Of a stretch of 64,000 nucleotides of DNA, positions 22,985 through 34,484 are shown piece by piece; the first letter of the stretch is position 1; the number at the start of each line of letters is the position of its first letter. The DNA is taken from NCBI GenBank assembly GCA_027625915.1, contig JANTQA010000036.1, positions 7,647,001-7,711,000 on the forward strand, written 5' to 3'. The notes under the pieces are model-generated. The model saw only the letters and a list, made by a program, of their open reading frames with translations, was not told where the DNA came from and ran no database searches. This stretch comes from Anaeramoeba flamelloides. Taxonomy: Eukaryota > Metamonada > Anaeramoebidae. Position numbers and translations under genes: made by a program.

Positions 22985-24895
22985 AAAATATACTACTAGA
23001 ATCTGAAGTATTTACCTTAAGGGGTTTGTATTTTTTTAAAAAATAAAAGAAATCTTGTCAAGATCTTGAAATAATTATTTTTTGAAATTTGTCTTTTGAT
23101 TTATGAAATGGATAATTTGACTTCATCTAAGCAATTTATTAATTTGAGTATATTTTCTGAAATCCAAAATTTACATATTTCCTATATAAATAGAAAAAAA
23201 AATACCAATAATTTTTATTCAAAATTAAGTTAATTCATGAAAAAGGTTAAACATATTTTTCGTTTTATGTTTAATCATCTTGATTATGAAAGAAAATTTT
23301 TTATTTTATATTATTTTTAATAATTAATATTTCAATTCAAATATCATCCAATAAAATTAATTGGGATATAGTTGGTTAAATAAATCAAATTTTTATGAAA
23401 TTTTAACAAAATTTTATCCAATGAAATTTAGATCTATTGAGAAAAAAAATTTTTTATTTAATGATTTAGAAAAGTTATTTTCTCATTTTTCAAAAAATTG
23501 CAAAAAAAATTCCAATAAAATTTCTCAATTTTAAAAAATTGTTTGGTCTTATCAAAAAGAACAATTATAACAAAATAAATCATTTTTAGTCATTAAAAAA
23601 AGAATTTTGAATTTCAGGGATAAAATTAGCTAATTCACAAATATCTTTTATAAAATTTTATTTTGAAAAATTGAATTTTATTGCTAGATAAAAACATAAT
23701 TTAAAAGTATGGTTTGTAAATAACTTGAAAATTTGATATTTATAACTAATCTTTATTGTGAAAAAAATAATTTAAAATTTTCATTCACCTTTCGAAATAA
23801 AAAGGGTTTAAAAATCATGTAAAATTCCAACTTTTTAACACTTAAAATCAAGCTTAAATTATTAGTGTCTGGTTATAATTGGGAATTTTGATGATTTATT
23901 TTAATTCTTTGTTTGGTGATTTTTTTGGAAAAACAAAGGAAAATTTTGCTCTTTTTATTTAAAAATTAACAGTATTACTTCTTGTGGCATAGGAAATTTT
24001 TTTCAAGAGGCTGAAAAAACAAACTTTTTGGTTTTCCAAAATATCATGATAAGGAAAACGATTTTTCAAAAAAATCAAAAAATTTTATATTTTTAAAATA
24101 CAATCAGATCATAAACATTATTATACATAACCATTTTGAAAAAGGTTTACAACTTTATTAGATATTAATTTGAATTGGAAACAAAATGAATTTTTTCAGT
24201 AATATTTTTTTTCATTTTTAATTGTAAATTTTGTGAATTGTTTATTTGACTTATTATAGGGATAATTTTCAAATATTTTTTTAATAGTCTAAAAAGAATC
24301 ATATTTTTCAATTTTAAAATAGTACAAAATATTTCAATTCAAAAGATATCACTAAATTAAATTGAAAAACTGATTTTTTATCTGTTTTTGGAATATTTTT
24401 TATCATTTTAATTTTTTCCAGGTTTGAGTTTTTATATACATTCCCGATTGTTTTCTACCAATTGTTTTAAAATTTAATCTTTTTTCAATCTTAAAAATAA
24501 ATCAACAATTCGTTCATTGTAACTTTTTTCATTAAAAAAATACACCAAAAATATGAGTTTTTGTCAAAAGTGGTTATTTTTGAAGAGGGTGGTATTTGTA
24601 TTTTCAGGGGTTTATTAGCTATCTTTTTTTTGCTGAATAAAATTATGATATCTTTGAAAAAATAATTTATAAAAGAAGTATAAAGAAATCCAATATATTG
24701 TTTTGGCTAACTTTAATTTTCAAAGTTTAAATTTTCCTTGTAGTGAAGTATTAACTTAAAAAAGAAAAAAAAATCTTGACATTAATAATCCTGGCAACAA
24801 AGTCTTTGTATTGTATAATAAAGATAGAAATGGCAATAAAAAGGGTAAAAAATGTTATAATGTCAGAAATAAAAATGAATGTTATCTTTTTCATG
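22985..24895. repeat. Dispersed repeat R5, copy 2, split by insertions
   Basis: The left part (22985-23760) and the right end (about 24750-24895) match R5 copy 1 at 14985-15930. Between them lie a family-F-like segment (about 23770-23985, ending in AAAAATTAACAGTA) and about 760 bases of unassigned A/T-rich sequence. No coding content. Confidence 0.5.
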
Positions 24896-26779
24896 TTATA
24901 AAAAAATGAAATAAAAAAAATTTGATCTAATTAACCTAATATTCTTTTTATGTGTCTCTTAGTTGATCAGAAATTATCGACAGTTGGTATTGACAGAATT
25001 TGTATGTAAAGAATATCACCAATAACATATATCAAAAACTTGACTTGTTGTTGTAAATTACTGATCCCTTAATACGACAATTATTCTGTGCCTTATTTAC
25101 TGTTCAAATTTTGGACCCAACAAGCGGAAGGGACTGTAATAAGTGAGACATATTTTTTCACTTCATTTCCTTAATTTTTTCTTTTATAACTAAACCGAGT
25201 TTTGGTATTTTGAGAACACCAAAGTAATCGATTTAAGAACTACGTTTCACATTGAAATTCAAGGTCAAGTGTGTTTCAATCGTGTTCTGTAGGTTTGTAA
25301 TTCTCACAAAATTTTCTTCGGTGAGATCTAAGAATCAAAAAATGTCATTTTTTGCATAAATTTTGGTCTCCTCGTATCTCGAAATGACAAAGAACGTTGG
25401 CAAAAATCGACTTTTTGAGAAAATAACTTTTTAGAACAATTTTTAAAACCTTTATACATTTACGGTACGTCTAAGTGATTTTTTTTTGGTTGTGGGGTTA
25501 AGATGAGAAGGTTTTAAAAATTGTTCTAAGAGATCAAAAATTAGGAAAGTGAAAAATTTTTGATGAAAAAGTTTGTTCATTTGAAAACAAATAAAATTTT
25601 GAATAATGACGACGATAATGTGTTTGGTGTTTGAATAAATCCTCTAAAATTCACTTTTCCCAAAAAAAAATGATCATTTTTTCCAACTGACATAATAATT
25701 TTTTTTTAAATAAAAAAAGTCTAATTTTTGCAAATTTAATTTCGAAAAGATCCTTTCATGAAAAAAACATCAAAACCTTTCCCACAAAGCCTCAACCCAA
25801 TTTACATAACACAGCAAATTGGGTTTTGAAAGACACGATCCAAACAAAAAAAAACCTAACTAGAATACACCAAAATAATGTGAAGTGCGTTTGGCATGGA
25901 TCATTTTGATCAAAAAACAATTCGAGGAAATATTATCCTCAGAAGCATGGCGGGGAAATTCAGTTTTTCCCAAAAAGAAAAGAAAAGAAGAGAAAAAATT
26001 CAAAATCACAAGGAAAATTGCAATACTTTTGTAAGAATTGTTATAATTTATGGAAAAAGTGGAACAATTTTGGAAACCCAAAGATTAATAAATCCTAACA
26101 ATGTAATCTTTGAAAGTTAGAGTTGGTTACTAGAGAGAGTATTTGAAATTATCAACAAGATCTTCAATTTTTATCTTCAAGAAACTCGTTGTTATTTTTC
26201 TTTTTCATTTTTACGTTCCTTAACAAGGTGTTCGAAGCTACGTATCTCAATTTTTCTTTTTCATTTTTCATCAAAAAAATGACAAAAAATGATTTTTCGA
26301 TCCAAATTGGAGAATATTTTGAAGATCTTAACTTTACTTTTCAAATGGAATTGAGCCAAAAGCTTTAGAGAAAAATTGTTGAATCCAACATGTAGTTCTT
26401 AAATTTGAGATCTTTATTTATTTTTTTGCGTTTTTTTACAGATATTTTTATCTAACGACCTTATAATGAAATCTTGTTCTCTATTGAAAAAAAAGAAATC
26501 AGGTGTAATTTTGTTCCATTACAATTTGAAATATAGGTAATTGCTAAACCAAAAAATTTTTATCTTTTTTTGAAATTAAAAGTTATTGAAAAATAAAGTT
26601 CTAAAACCTTGTCAAATAATTGTTATTAGTGTTAACCTAATCTCTTGAATAATAATTAATTTATATGAAATAAAATTAATAGGTCTGAAAAAAATTTTTT
26701 TTCATTTTTTTTCTTTTTTACTCTTCAAATATCAATTAAAAGATAATAAAGAAGTCAAACAAACTATTATTTTTATCAA
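24896..26779. other. Non-coding region upstream of RPS9
   Basis: It contains a decayed R3 left end (TTTTTTCACTTCATTTCC) near 25166 and a perfect 22-base inverted repeat at 25431-25452 and 25508-25529. A 74-codon plus-strand open frame at 25896-26120 has no recognised relative. The 100 bases before the RPS9 start codon are A/T-rich and probably hold its 5' UTR. Confidence 0.4.
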
Positions 26780-27713
26780 ATGTCTCGAAGAAAATCAAAA
26801 ACATTCAAAACACCACGTCGTCCATACCAAAAAGAAAGACTCGATCACGAACTGAAGGTTGTTGGAAAATATGGTCTTCGAACAAAAAGAGAAGTATGGA
26901 GAGTTCACTACACACTTGCTAAAATCAGAAAATCTGCAAGAAACCTTCTTACTCTTGAAGAAAATGGTATGTTAATTCTATTTTTGAATTTCTTTTTACA
27001 CTCTTATTTTTTTTTTAAAATGACAAAGATCTTTTTTCTTGTTTATTCCTTTTCAAAATCAAAAAAAATTTTTTTATTTGTTTGCCTTGCTTTTATTTTT
27101 TTTGTTTTTTTTTTTCTTCTAAACTTTACTTTCTCCACACACCAACAAATAATTCAAATTGGAAACACAATTTTCTTTCTCTAAATCTTAATGATTTTTT
27201 CGATAACCTTTTTCAAACAATCTTTCTTTTTTAATTTTATTCTTATTTGATTGTATTGAACTGTTGTGTGTTAATTGTGAATGCAACTTTTTATTTTCAA
27301 TCTGAATTTCAATAAATAATGACTTCAAACAAAAAGATCCAAGAAGAATCTTCGAAGGGGCAGCACTTTTAAGAAGGTTAACAAATCTCGGTATCCTTGA
27401 CGAACAGAAACAAAGACTTGAATATGTCTTGACACTTACAATTGACGATTTTCTTGATCGAAGATTACAAACACAAGTATACAAATCAGGACTTGCAAGA
27501 TCCATTCACCACGCAAGAGTACTCATTAAACAAAGACACATCTCTGTTGGGAGCCAATTAGTCAATGTGCCATCCTTTATGGTCAAAATTGAATCACAAA
27601 AGCATATTGGCTTTTCTTCAAAAAGTCCATTTGGTGGTGGAAGACCAGGTAGATTAAAAAGAAAATTAAACATCATGAGAGGAAACAAAAATGAAGAACA
27701 AGAAGAAGATTAA
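26780..27713 (+). CDS. RPS9: 40S ribosomal protein S9 (uS4 family), two exons
   Basis: Exons 26780-26966 and 27337-27713 join to 187 residues, close to the usual 185-195 for eukaryotic S9. It is a primary rRNA-binding protein of the small subunit, in the body of the 40S. The N terminus [21 protein letters not shown] and [14 protein letters not shown] (about residues 30-43) are near-invariant family blocks. [15 protein letters not shown] follows the splice junction, and the S4 RNA-binding domain runs about 103-150 ([28 protein letters not shown]). The basic Gly-rich [10 protein letters not shown] and acidic end NEEQEED are typical. The single intron (370 bases, GTATGT to AAAAAG) splits a codon after its first base, between Asn62 and Asp63. 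The intron is T-rich on the sense strand. The stop is TAA. Confidence 0.97.
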
Positions 27714-29241
27714 GATCTTTATCAAAGTATTTTATCAAATTTAATAATTTTCCTTATTTTTTTTTTTTGTGGATACACCATAATTTGATAATTTTTTTTT
27801 TATTCTTTTGTTTTTTTCCTGTATTCGCAGAAAGAGAACATTTTAGTGTTCCATTTCAAAGAAAAAATATATTCTTAATGTCTTAAATATCTTCGATAAA
27901 CAAAAATTTTCACAAACACCAACATAATTTTTTCTTCTTTTTATTGGTTTAACTTTTTGATTCTTTTTGGTACATCATAAAAAACAACTTGACTAAATTT
28001 AGCAAGAATAAATAAATGGAAATTTTGGGATTAAGGGAATAATAATTATCAAAAAAAAAAAAACAAATTTTGTTTTGATCTTGAAAAAGATCAGAGTCGA
28101 TATTATTCCTTTTGCTACTATTTCTGTATTTTTTATTTTTTCTCATCTTTTAGCTATCAACACGAAAATTAATATTAGCTCCCTTTTTTGAAAAAAAAAT
28201 TTGAATAGAAATTGTTGATCAATAAACTATTAAAGAAAAAAAAAATTACCAAAGATAATAAACTGAAACAATTTTAATTTATTTTGGAAATATAAATAAA
28301 AATATATTGATTGGGAATTGAATGAAGAGGTACAAATAGAAAAATGAATTTAACAAGGTTAAAAAAGTCCAAGTAATCTATTTTTTGATCAGAAAAGATT
28401 TATCCAAAATAGATTTGGAGTTGAAAAAAAGAAATGTCTTGAAATACTACAATTTTTGTAAACAACAACAAGGTATTTTTTTTTTTTGAGTATTTTTTTT
28501 TGGGAAAACTTCTATTACAATTTCAAATTCTAAAGGATAAAAAGTTATTTGATTTAGAGTGAGACTGGGAAATAATATTTAATAACTTTTTTTAAAGTTA
28601 AATTTTGTTTTCAAAAATTAAATTGTTAATAGACATCGGGGATTTGGTACTATTTTTAACTTTAATGGGATTTATTTTTTGAGATTATTTATTTTCAATT
28701 GGGTTTTCAAAAATTACAAATATACTCTGGAAAGAAAACCATTTATAACTTGAATATTTGGTAGTAGTAAGATTTGATCTTTTTCGATTGAAGAAAGTAA
28801 ACCATGAACAAAGTTGATTCATCAATCCACAGAAAGAATGGTTTAATTCCAATTGTGGGTTTCAAATTGTTTTGTTTTGTAGCGAGTATTATACTTGGTA
28901 CAGAAAAAAAGGAGTTGTATTTTTTAAAGGTAAAAAAATTCAAAATGGAAATTTCAATTTTTCAGAGTATTTATTTTTCTTTTTTTGTTCGAAATTCCCA
29001 AAAAAATAAGATACTTACACCCTTTTTGATAAATCATAATATTTATTTGATTTCAGCATGTAAAAAAAAATAATGAAATGTTGAAAATATTTTTATTTTT
29101 TGAACTTTTTTGCAAAAGATTCTGAGGTATGGTAACTCAAATAATGTATCAATAGTTGAGTTTAAATGTATTTTTAATTTAATATAGGTGTTTAGATTTA
29201 TTAAAATAATTCTTTATAAATAATATCGTATCCATATATTT
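27714..29241. other. Non-coding gap downstream of RPS9
   Basis: No gene is supported. Short open frames at 28743-28943 (minus) and 28804-29073 (plus) overlap each other and match no family that I recognise. The RPS9 3' UTR is probably in the first 100-200 bases. Confidence 0.4.
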
Positions 29242-30495
29242 GAGGTTTTGACGATAAAATATATTATCATGATATTAACTTTAAAATCTCTATAGTATTA
29301 TAAAAACGCGATTAGTTTAACTTTATCTCGATATTCAACATTATCGTGATATTTTCACATTATCGCAACAAAATGAAAAATTATTTTTTTTATTTCACCT
29401 TAAATAAATATCTTGACTTTTACAAAGCCTTGAGACTTTTACAACACTTTCCCCTTTAATAAATGTTTGAAAGTGTTTGTAAGTGTTTTGAACTGTCTTC
29501 AAGTGTTTGAAAGTTTTGAAAGACAGAAAACTTTTATAAAGGGAATGAGTTTGGTTTGTTGTGGAAAAACAAATTTTTTTTCTTTTCATTTTTTCTTTTA
29601 ACATAATATAAAATCTCAAACAAATTTTATAATCAAACTAATAATTACCCATTTCAACAATACACTTGAATATAAGATAGATGTGTTTTCTTACAATGGA
29701 GTTGTTATATTCACAATTTTAAATAAGCAAAAAGAATAAAGAGTAATTTTCCTTCTTTTTGGTGATCGGTCAAACAATAACCTCTAAGCTCTAATTGTGT
29801 TTTTTGTACAATACAAAGATGCTCAAAGAAGAAAAAGAACAAGAAGACAAATCTATAACAAATCTTAATAATAGGTGATCATCTGACAAGGATGTTGCGA
29901 AAGCTTTTGAAGAGTTTTACCGACCCCTTTTAGCTTTTGGAGAATATTGAAAATGTTTAAACCCAAGAATACATTCTTTAAAGAACAGATAAAGTGTTGG
30001 TTGTTTTAAAAGGTCTTTATTCAACTCAATTTACCTCACCGCAATTGACTGAGAATTTATTTATTTTCTTTTTGAGTTATTATTGTTGATCTTAAAGGAT
30101 CGATAGGCTTGTCAACCAAATAAAAAGAAAACACAATAAAACTCTTTGATCTGATACTTGATTGGATCAAGTTTCTTTTTTGTTGTTTTTTCAAAGAATG
30201 ACTTTTTTTCACCTCAGCTATTTTTTGATCAAAAAAAATTTTTTTGTAAAAATATTTCTCAATTAGCCCAAAAACCCACTAACTATTAGATCGCGATTAC
30301 TTTTTAATCACGATATTTTGGCATTTATCTCGATTTTATAATAATTATCTGGGAATAATATTGAATATCGCGATTTTATAGAATATCGCGATAATATTGA
30401 ATATCTCGATTTTCTGATATTATCACGATTTTATGGAAATTATCGCGATTTTTGTAACTTTATCGTGAATATTAGCATGTTATCATCAAAACCTC
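29242..30495. mobile_element. TATCGCGAT-rich element, copy 1
   Basis: About 1,254 bases with inverted ends GAGGTTTTGACGATAA and TTATCATCAAAACCTC. The outer 150-200 bases on each side carry repeated motifs built on TATCGCGAT, ATTATCGTGAT and AATATCGCGA. The middle (about 29400-30130) is unique and matches copy 2 at 60254-61834, including AAGTGTTTGAAAG repeats, GTGATCGGTCAAAC and CTTTTGGAGAATATTGAAAATG. I see no coding sequence. A non-autonomous DNA transposon with subterminal repeats is the likeliest reading. Confidence 0.75.
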
Positions 30496-30889
30496 TATTG
30501 AATAATTTATTCTTGTGTAACGGATTAAAAATCGGAAATGTTACTATGATTTAAAAATCGTTTTTTTGAAAGTTGAATGAAAATTTTGTTCCATTTATTT
30601 TGAAACAAATAGTCGAAACGAGAAAAATATTTTGGAGAATTTAAACCAAAAATTTTCATTTTTTCTTTGGAAAATAATAGTAATTAAAATTTTGGAATTT
30701 TGATACTCCCTTAAATATCAAAAACCTCAAATAGGTGATTTCGACCTTAAGTCATGTTTTTTTTTGTTAAAACTAATTGTTGCCTCTGAAAGTAAGTGAA
30801 AGGACTTTTCTCGTTAATATAAAATATTTTTCCTCTTCAAAGAACTCTAAACTTTCATTTTTTTTTTGGGTTACTTTCTTTATCTTGTT
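30496..30889. other. Upstream region of the THOC5-like gene
   Basis: A family-F end (AAGTTGAATGAAAATTTT ... GAAACAAATAGT) lies at about 30567-30613. The remaining 270 bases before the ATG are A/T-rich and should contain the promoter and 5' UTR. Confidence 0.4.
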
Positions 30890-32806
30890 ATGGATTTTTT
30901 ACAAACCATTGAAACGCTTTTATTTGAAATCTTACAGAATTATTCAAAGGAAGAAACGTACCCAAAAAACTTACAACCAAACATTGCAACTTTAGAACCT
31001 ATCGATGCCAAAAAAAGGTTCCACTTAATCATTTTAGAATTAAAAAAGAAATTAACAGACTTGTGTGAAAATTTCCAAAAAGACGATGACCTGATGAGAG
31101 AAAGCAAACAAGAAAAAGAACAGTTATTACTAAAAACAGAGAATTTAAAATATCAAGTAGAAATCTTCCTAAACAAAATCCAATCTGCAAGAATAGATGA
31201 AAAGTCAAAGAAAAAATTATGTAATTTGAACATTCTTAGTGAAGGACAAGATGAATTAAAATTATTCAAGGGAGGTGAATTGAAATTAAGATTAGAGAAA
31301 AAATTAAAAGAAAGTGAAGCACTGTCTTCAGAATTAAAGTTGCTTCGAAAAAAAAAGCACGATTTGATCCGTTCAAACACAAAGCAAGAAACCTTTTTAC
31401 GATCACTCAGATCCAAAATTATTGAAATACCTGAGAACTGTCCTACTACCTTGAAATTTCTATCGCTTCCTTCATCAAAAAACCAATATTCCCGATCAAA
31501 AAAAACAGAAAGATCTTTGCCAATGGCAAATGCCTTGCCGTTACCACTATTTACTCTATATCGGACAATAAAGCAATACATTCGTACACATTTAAACCTG
31601 AACGAAACCCAAGACAAAAATAACAAGTATAACAACCGAAACAATCTTAACACAAGCAAGAACAATGGAAGAAGCAATGTGATTATTGATAACAAAAGCA
31701 ATAATTTATTTTTCAATAAATCGAACATGACCAACCAAAACACAAACAGACCTCAAAACCCACAAGTAAATATTGAAATTATTACGCACAGCGCAAAAAC
31801 TTTAATGAGTGAAGAATTAAAAAACAAGAGTAAAATATTCAGGCATCGTTTAGGCTTGAATTTAAAAATTAATAATATTATTTTTACCTTTTCTTGGATT
31901 CCAACTTTAGGCGTGTTAACAGTAAATTGCTCAAAGCCATTTTTAATTTGTAATCCATCAAATATCAAAGAAAACTTACTTTATGAATTCGGTTCAATCG
32001 CCTTTGGTTTAGCTCTTGATTGGATTCAAAAGCTTGTACAGGATGAGAATTCAAATAATTTAATCAATATAAATTCTTCAAAGCATTTCAAGGCCAACTC
32101 GACACAAAGTAACATCAATAGTAACAATAATAACGAGAACGATAATAATATAAATATGAATAAGAATTGCTTTTTTAAAGTTTTAACACATAAATCACAA
32201 AAAGACAACTTTGAACAATTTGCTCAAATCATTTATAGCCGTGCCCAATCTTATCAATCATTAAAAAACCAAATTTCCCAATTGCCCAAATTCAATATCA
32301 ATTCAATCAATTTGTCAGATAAATTTAATCTACCCTTGCCCAAAGCGATCATCACAAAATCAATTGAAGAATCTAAAAACACGCTTTTAGTCACTGTTAG
32401 AAAAAATAAATTAATCCTAGACGCAAAAATTAAATTACATTTGGACTACCCCTTTGTTTTCCCAGAATTCACGATAAGCTTACCAAAAGAAAGTGGTGGG
32501 GGGAAGTATAGAGAAAGAGAAAAAAATAATTTAAGCAGTTCTTTCATAAAATTAAATCATGAGAAGCATGTTTTTATTAATAGTGAATTAACCAATTCTA
32601 AAATTAATCATAAAATTGCTAATACGGATCTTCAATTCATTGAAATCGAATTAAATGTTAAATTCCCCTTCCAGATATCAAACATGTACGGTAACCACTT
32701 ACCAGATATAAATCAAATTTTATCCTTACAAATTTTGCATTTACTTTACTGTGTTGATAAATTAGAAAAGGGGAAAAGAATCGGGAAAATGAGATATTTT
32801 ATGTAA
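30890..32806 (+). CDS. THOC5: THO complex subunit 5 (THOC5/Fmip) homologue
   Basis: A single-exon gene of 638 residues; the first ATG is at 30890 (MDFLQTIETLLF). THOC5 belongs to the THO/TREX complex, which couples transcription with nuclear mRNA export. Residues about 35-180 are a long charged coiled coil, as in the family. The conserved ALPLPLFTLYRTIKQYI (about 213-229) matches the family's LPLPLY.L motif. Then comes an Asn-rich insert of about 70 residues (NKYNNRNNLN...). FTFSWIPTLGVLTVNC and FGLALDWIQKL match the second conserved region, and a second Asn-rich insert follows. The end, LDYPFVFPEFTISL then IEIELNV and INQILSLQILHLLYCVD, corresponds to the C-terminal PGYSSIPPVF..L and LLT.QL..L region. 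Length is close to human THOC5 (683). No introns are evident. The assignment rests on motif order, not on an alignment search. Confidence 0.8.
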   Translation: MDFLQTIETLLFEILQNYSKEETYPKNLQPNIATLEPIDAKKRFHLIILELKKKLTDLCENFQKDDDLMRESKQEKEQLLLKTENLKYQVEIFLNKIQSARIDEKSKKKLCNLNILSEGQDELKLFKGGELKLRLEKKLKESEALSSELKLLRKKKHDLIRSNTKQETFLRSLRSKIIEIPENCPTTLKFLSLPSSKNQYSRSKKTERSLPMANALPLPLFTLYRTIKQYIRTHLNLNETQDKNNKYNNRNNLNTSKNNGRSNVIIDNKSNNLFFNKSNMTNQNTNRPQNPQVNIEIITHSAKTLMSEELKNKSKIFRHRLGLNLKINNIIFTFSWIPTLGVLTVNCSKPFLICNPSNIKENLLYEFGSIAFGLALDWIQKLVQDENSNNLININSSKHFKANSTQSNINSNNNNENDNNINMNKNCFFKVLTHKSQKDNFEQFAQIIYSRAQSYQSLKNQISQLPKFNINSINLSDKFNLPLPKAIITKSIEESKNTLLVTVRKNKLILDAKIKLHLDYPFVFPEFTISLPKESGGGKYREREKNNLSSSFIKLNHEKHVFINSELTNSKINHKIANTDLQFIEIELNVKFPFQISNMYGNHLPDINQILSLQILHLLYCVDKLEKGKRIGKMRYFM

Positions 32807-32979
32807 TTCAAAATTTAATACTCTTCATAAAAATAAAAAAAATAATAATCGAAAATTTTTATTTATTTTTGTAAAATATTTATTATTAATTGATCAACAA
32901 TGCTTATCAATATAAAGAAAAAAAAATATTATCTCTCTTTTTTTTATTTTTACAATTTAAGGGAGGTGATTTAACAAAA
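32807..32979. other. THOC5 3' region
   Basis: Short A/T-rich tract after the TAA with several AATAAA-like sites; probably the 3' UTR. Confidence 0.4.
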
Positions 32980-33760
32980 TTACGTACTGTTTGCCGTTAG
33001 GTTTTTTTTAATTTGAGAAATAAACGAAAATTTATTTAATTTTCTGTTTATTTCTCAAAGTAAAAAAAACCGCCGTTAGCTTTTCCAGAATTTGAAAGAA
33101 TTGAGTAAAATCTATGATTTTACTCAATTCTTTCAAATTCTGGAAAAGCTGGACACTTGACAGCACTTCACATTAGGTTTTCCAGAATTTAAAAGAATTG
33201 AGTAAAATCTTTGATTTTTCTCTATTCTTTTGAATACTGGAAAACCGCGGTTAGCTTTTCTTGAGTTTTCTGTTTATTTGTAAAATCAATTGATTTTCGT
33301 TAGGTTTTTTTGAGTTTTCTATTTATTTGTGAAGTCAATTGATTTTCGTTAGGTTTTTTTGAGGTTTTCTATTTTACTTGGAAAATCTATTGATTTTCGT
33401 TAGGTTTTTTGTACTTTAGAAATAAACGGAAAATTTTGAAAAATTTTCTGTCTATTTTGAAAAGTAAAAAAAAACTAGAAATCTTCACAAATAAATAGAA
33501 AACTCAAAAAAACCTAACGAAAATCAATTGATTATCAAAATAAACAGAAACCCCAAGAAAAGATAATGGTGGTTATTTAATTTATGATTTAAGGCAGAAA
33601 TTAAATAAATTTTCAGTTTATTTCAAATATTAAAAAAAATCTAATGGAAAAGTGCCATAGAGTGCCTATTTTTTACAGAATTCAAAACAATTCGGTTTAA
33701 TCTTTGATTTTACTCAATTCTTTTGAATTCTGGAAAACCTAACAGCTGTAAGAGGAAATT
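32980..33760. repeat. Array of palindromic modules with CTAACGG linkers, array 1
   Basis: Several distinct hairpin modules lie end to end. The clearest is 33081-33147: 32-base perfect arms (TTTTCCAGAATTTGAAAG... and its complement) around a 3-base centre. Related hairpins occupy about 33179-33245 and 33668-33742. Other modules are built on TTTCTTGAGTTTTCTG...TTGATTTTCG and on AATTTGAGAAATAAACGAAAATTT. Modules are separated by GTTAGG, CGGTTAGC, CCTAACG and GTGCC or GACACTTGACAGCACTT linkers. There is no coding sequence. Confidence 0.8.
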
Positions 33761-34484
33761 AAGTTCCTCCCTTCAAAATAAAAAAATGAAATAAAAAAAG
33801 TGCAAGTTTTTAAGAATTCAAATTCCTTTTTGTTTGTTTTTTTTATTTTAATTTTCCTTTTGGTTTTTTTGTTATTGTTTTTTTGAAAGTTTACCAAATC
33901 ATGTTTTTACATTTTACCTATACAAGACTACGACTTGATAGGTCTTGGTCCAGTTTAACTACCTACTACAAACTGGATATATTATAGACAGTACGAATAT
34001 ATTGTATAGAAAGTTAGATTTGGTCTGCTTTAGTTGGAATCCAATTTACTTCAGTTTTATTCATTTCTCATTAATTTATTTACAATTGTTAAAGTTTTTT
34101 AGATTTGTGCAAGATCTAATCATAACAAGTATATCAATTCTTATAAAGATTTTTTATTCCTTTTACCCTCCACGAACGCCTATAATAAACTTCAAAAAAT
34201 AAAAATGGAGGAAACGAAGGAACCCAAACAACTGAAAAAACAACAGTGAAAAAAAGTAAAAAAGTATAAAAAATATGAAAAAAATAGTAGCATTTTCATT
34301 AGTTACGTTCCGTATTAATGAATAAAAAAATTTTTTAAAAGTGGAGAAAAAAACATCAATTATTATTTATTAAAGATTTTGTATAAATTAAGAAAAAAGG
34401 ATTTAAATAAAAAATAAATAAAAATAAAAATAAAAATAAGAGAAAAAGAGGGAAAGGAAAAGAAAAGAATTTTTTCAAAAAAAT
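33761..34484. other. Convergent intergenic gap
   Basis: Lies between the THOC5-like gene (plus) and the unrecognised gene (minus). An 85-codon open frame at 33945-34202 is hydrophobic and has no known relative. The stretch next to 34484 is A-rich. Confidence 0.4.

Noticed and set aside
25860-26120. Two opposing frames of 73 and 74 codons
   Set aside because: They overlap each other antisense, neither has a known relative, and this length is expected by chance in such sequence.
27188-27688. Minus-strand frames opposite RPS9 exon 2
   Set aside because: They are fully covered by the conserved RPS9 coding sequence on the other strand.
29242-30495. The paired 1.25-1.58 kb elements as LTR retroelements
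   Set aside because: Their ends are inverted rather than direct repeats, and there is no reverse transcriptase or related coding sequence.
31153-32208. Minus-strand frames of up to 196 codons opposite THOC5
   Set aside because: Leu/Phe-rich shadows of the Asn- and Lys-rich THOC5 coding sequence; no independent evidence.
32980-33760. The hairpin arrays as a CRISPR array
   Set aside because: The units are palindromes of different types in variable order with short linkers, not one direct repeat with unique spacers, and the host is eukaryotic.
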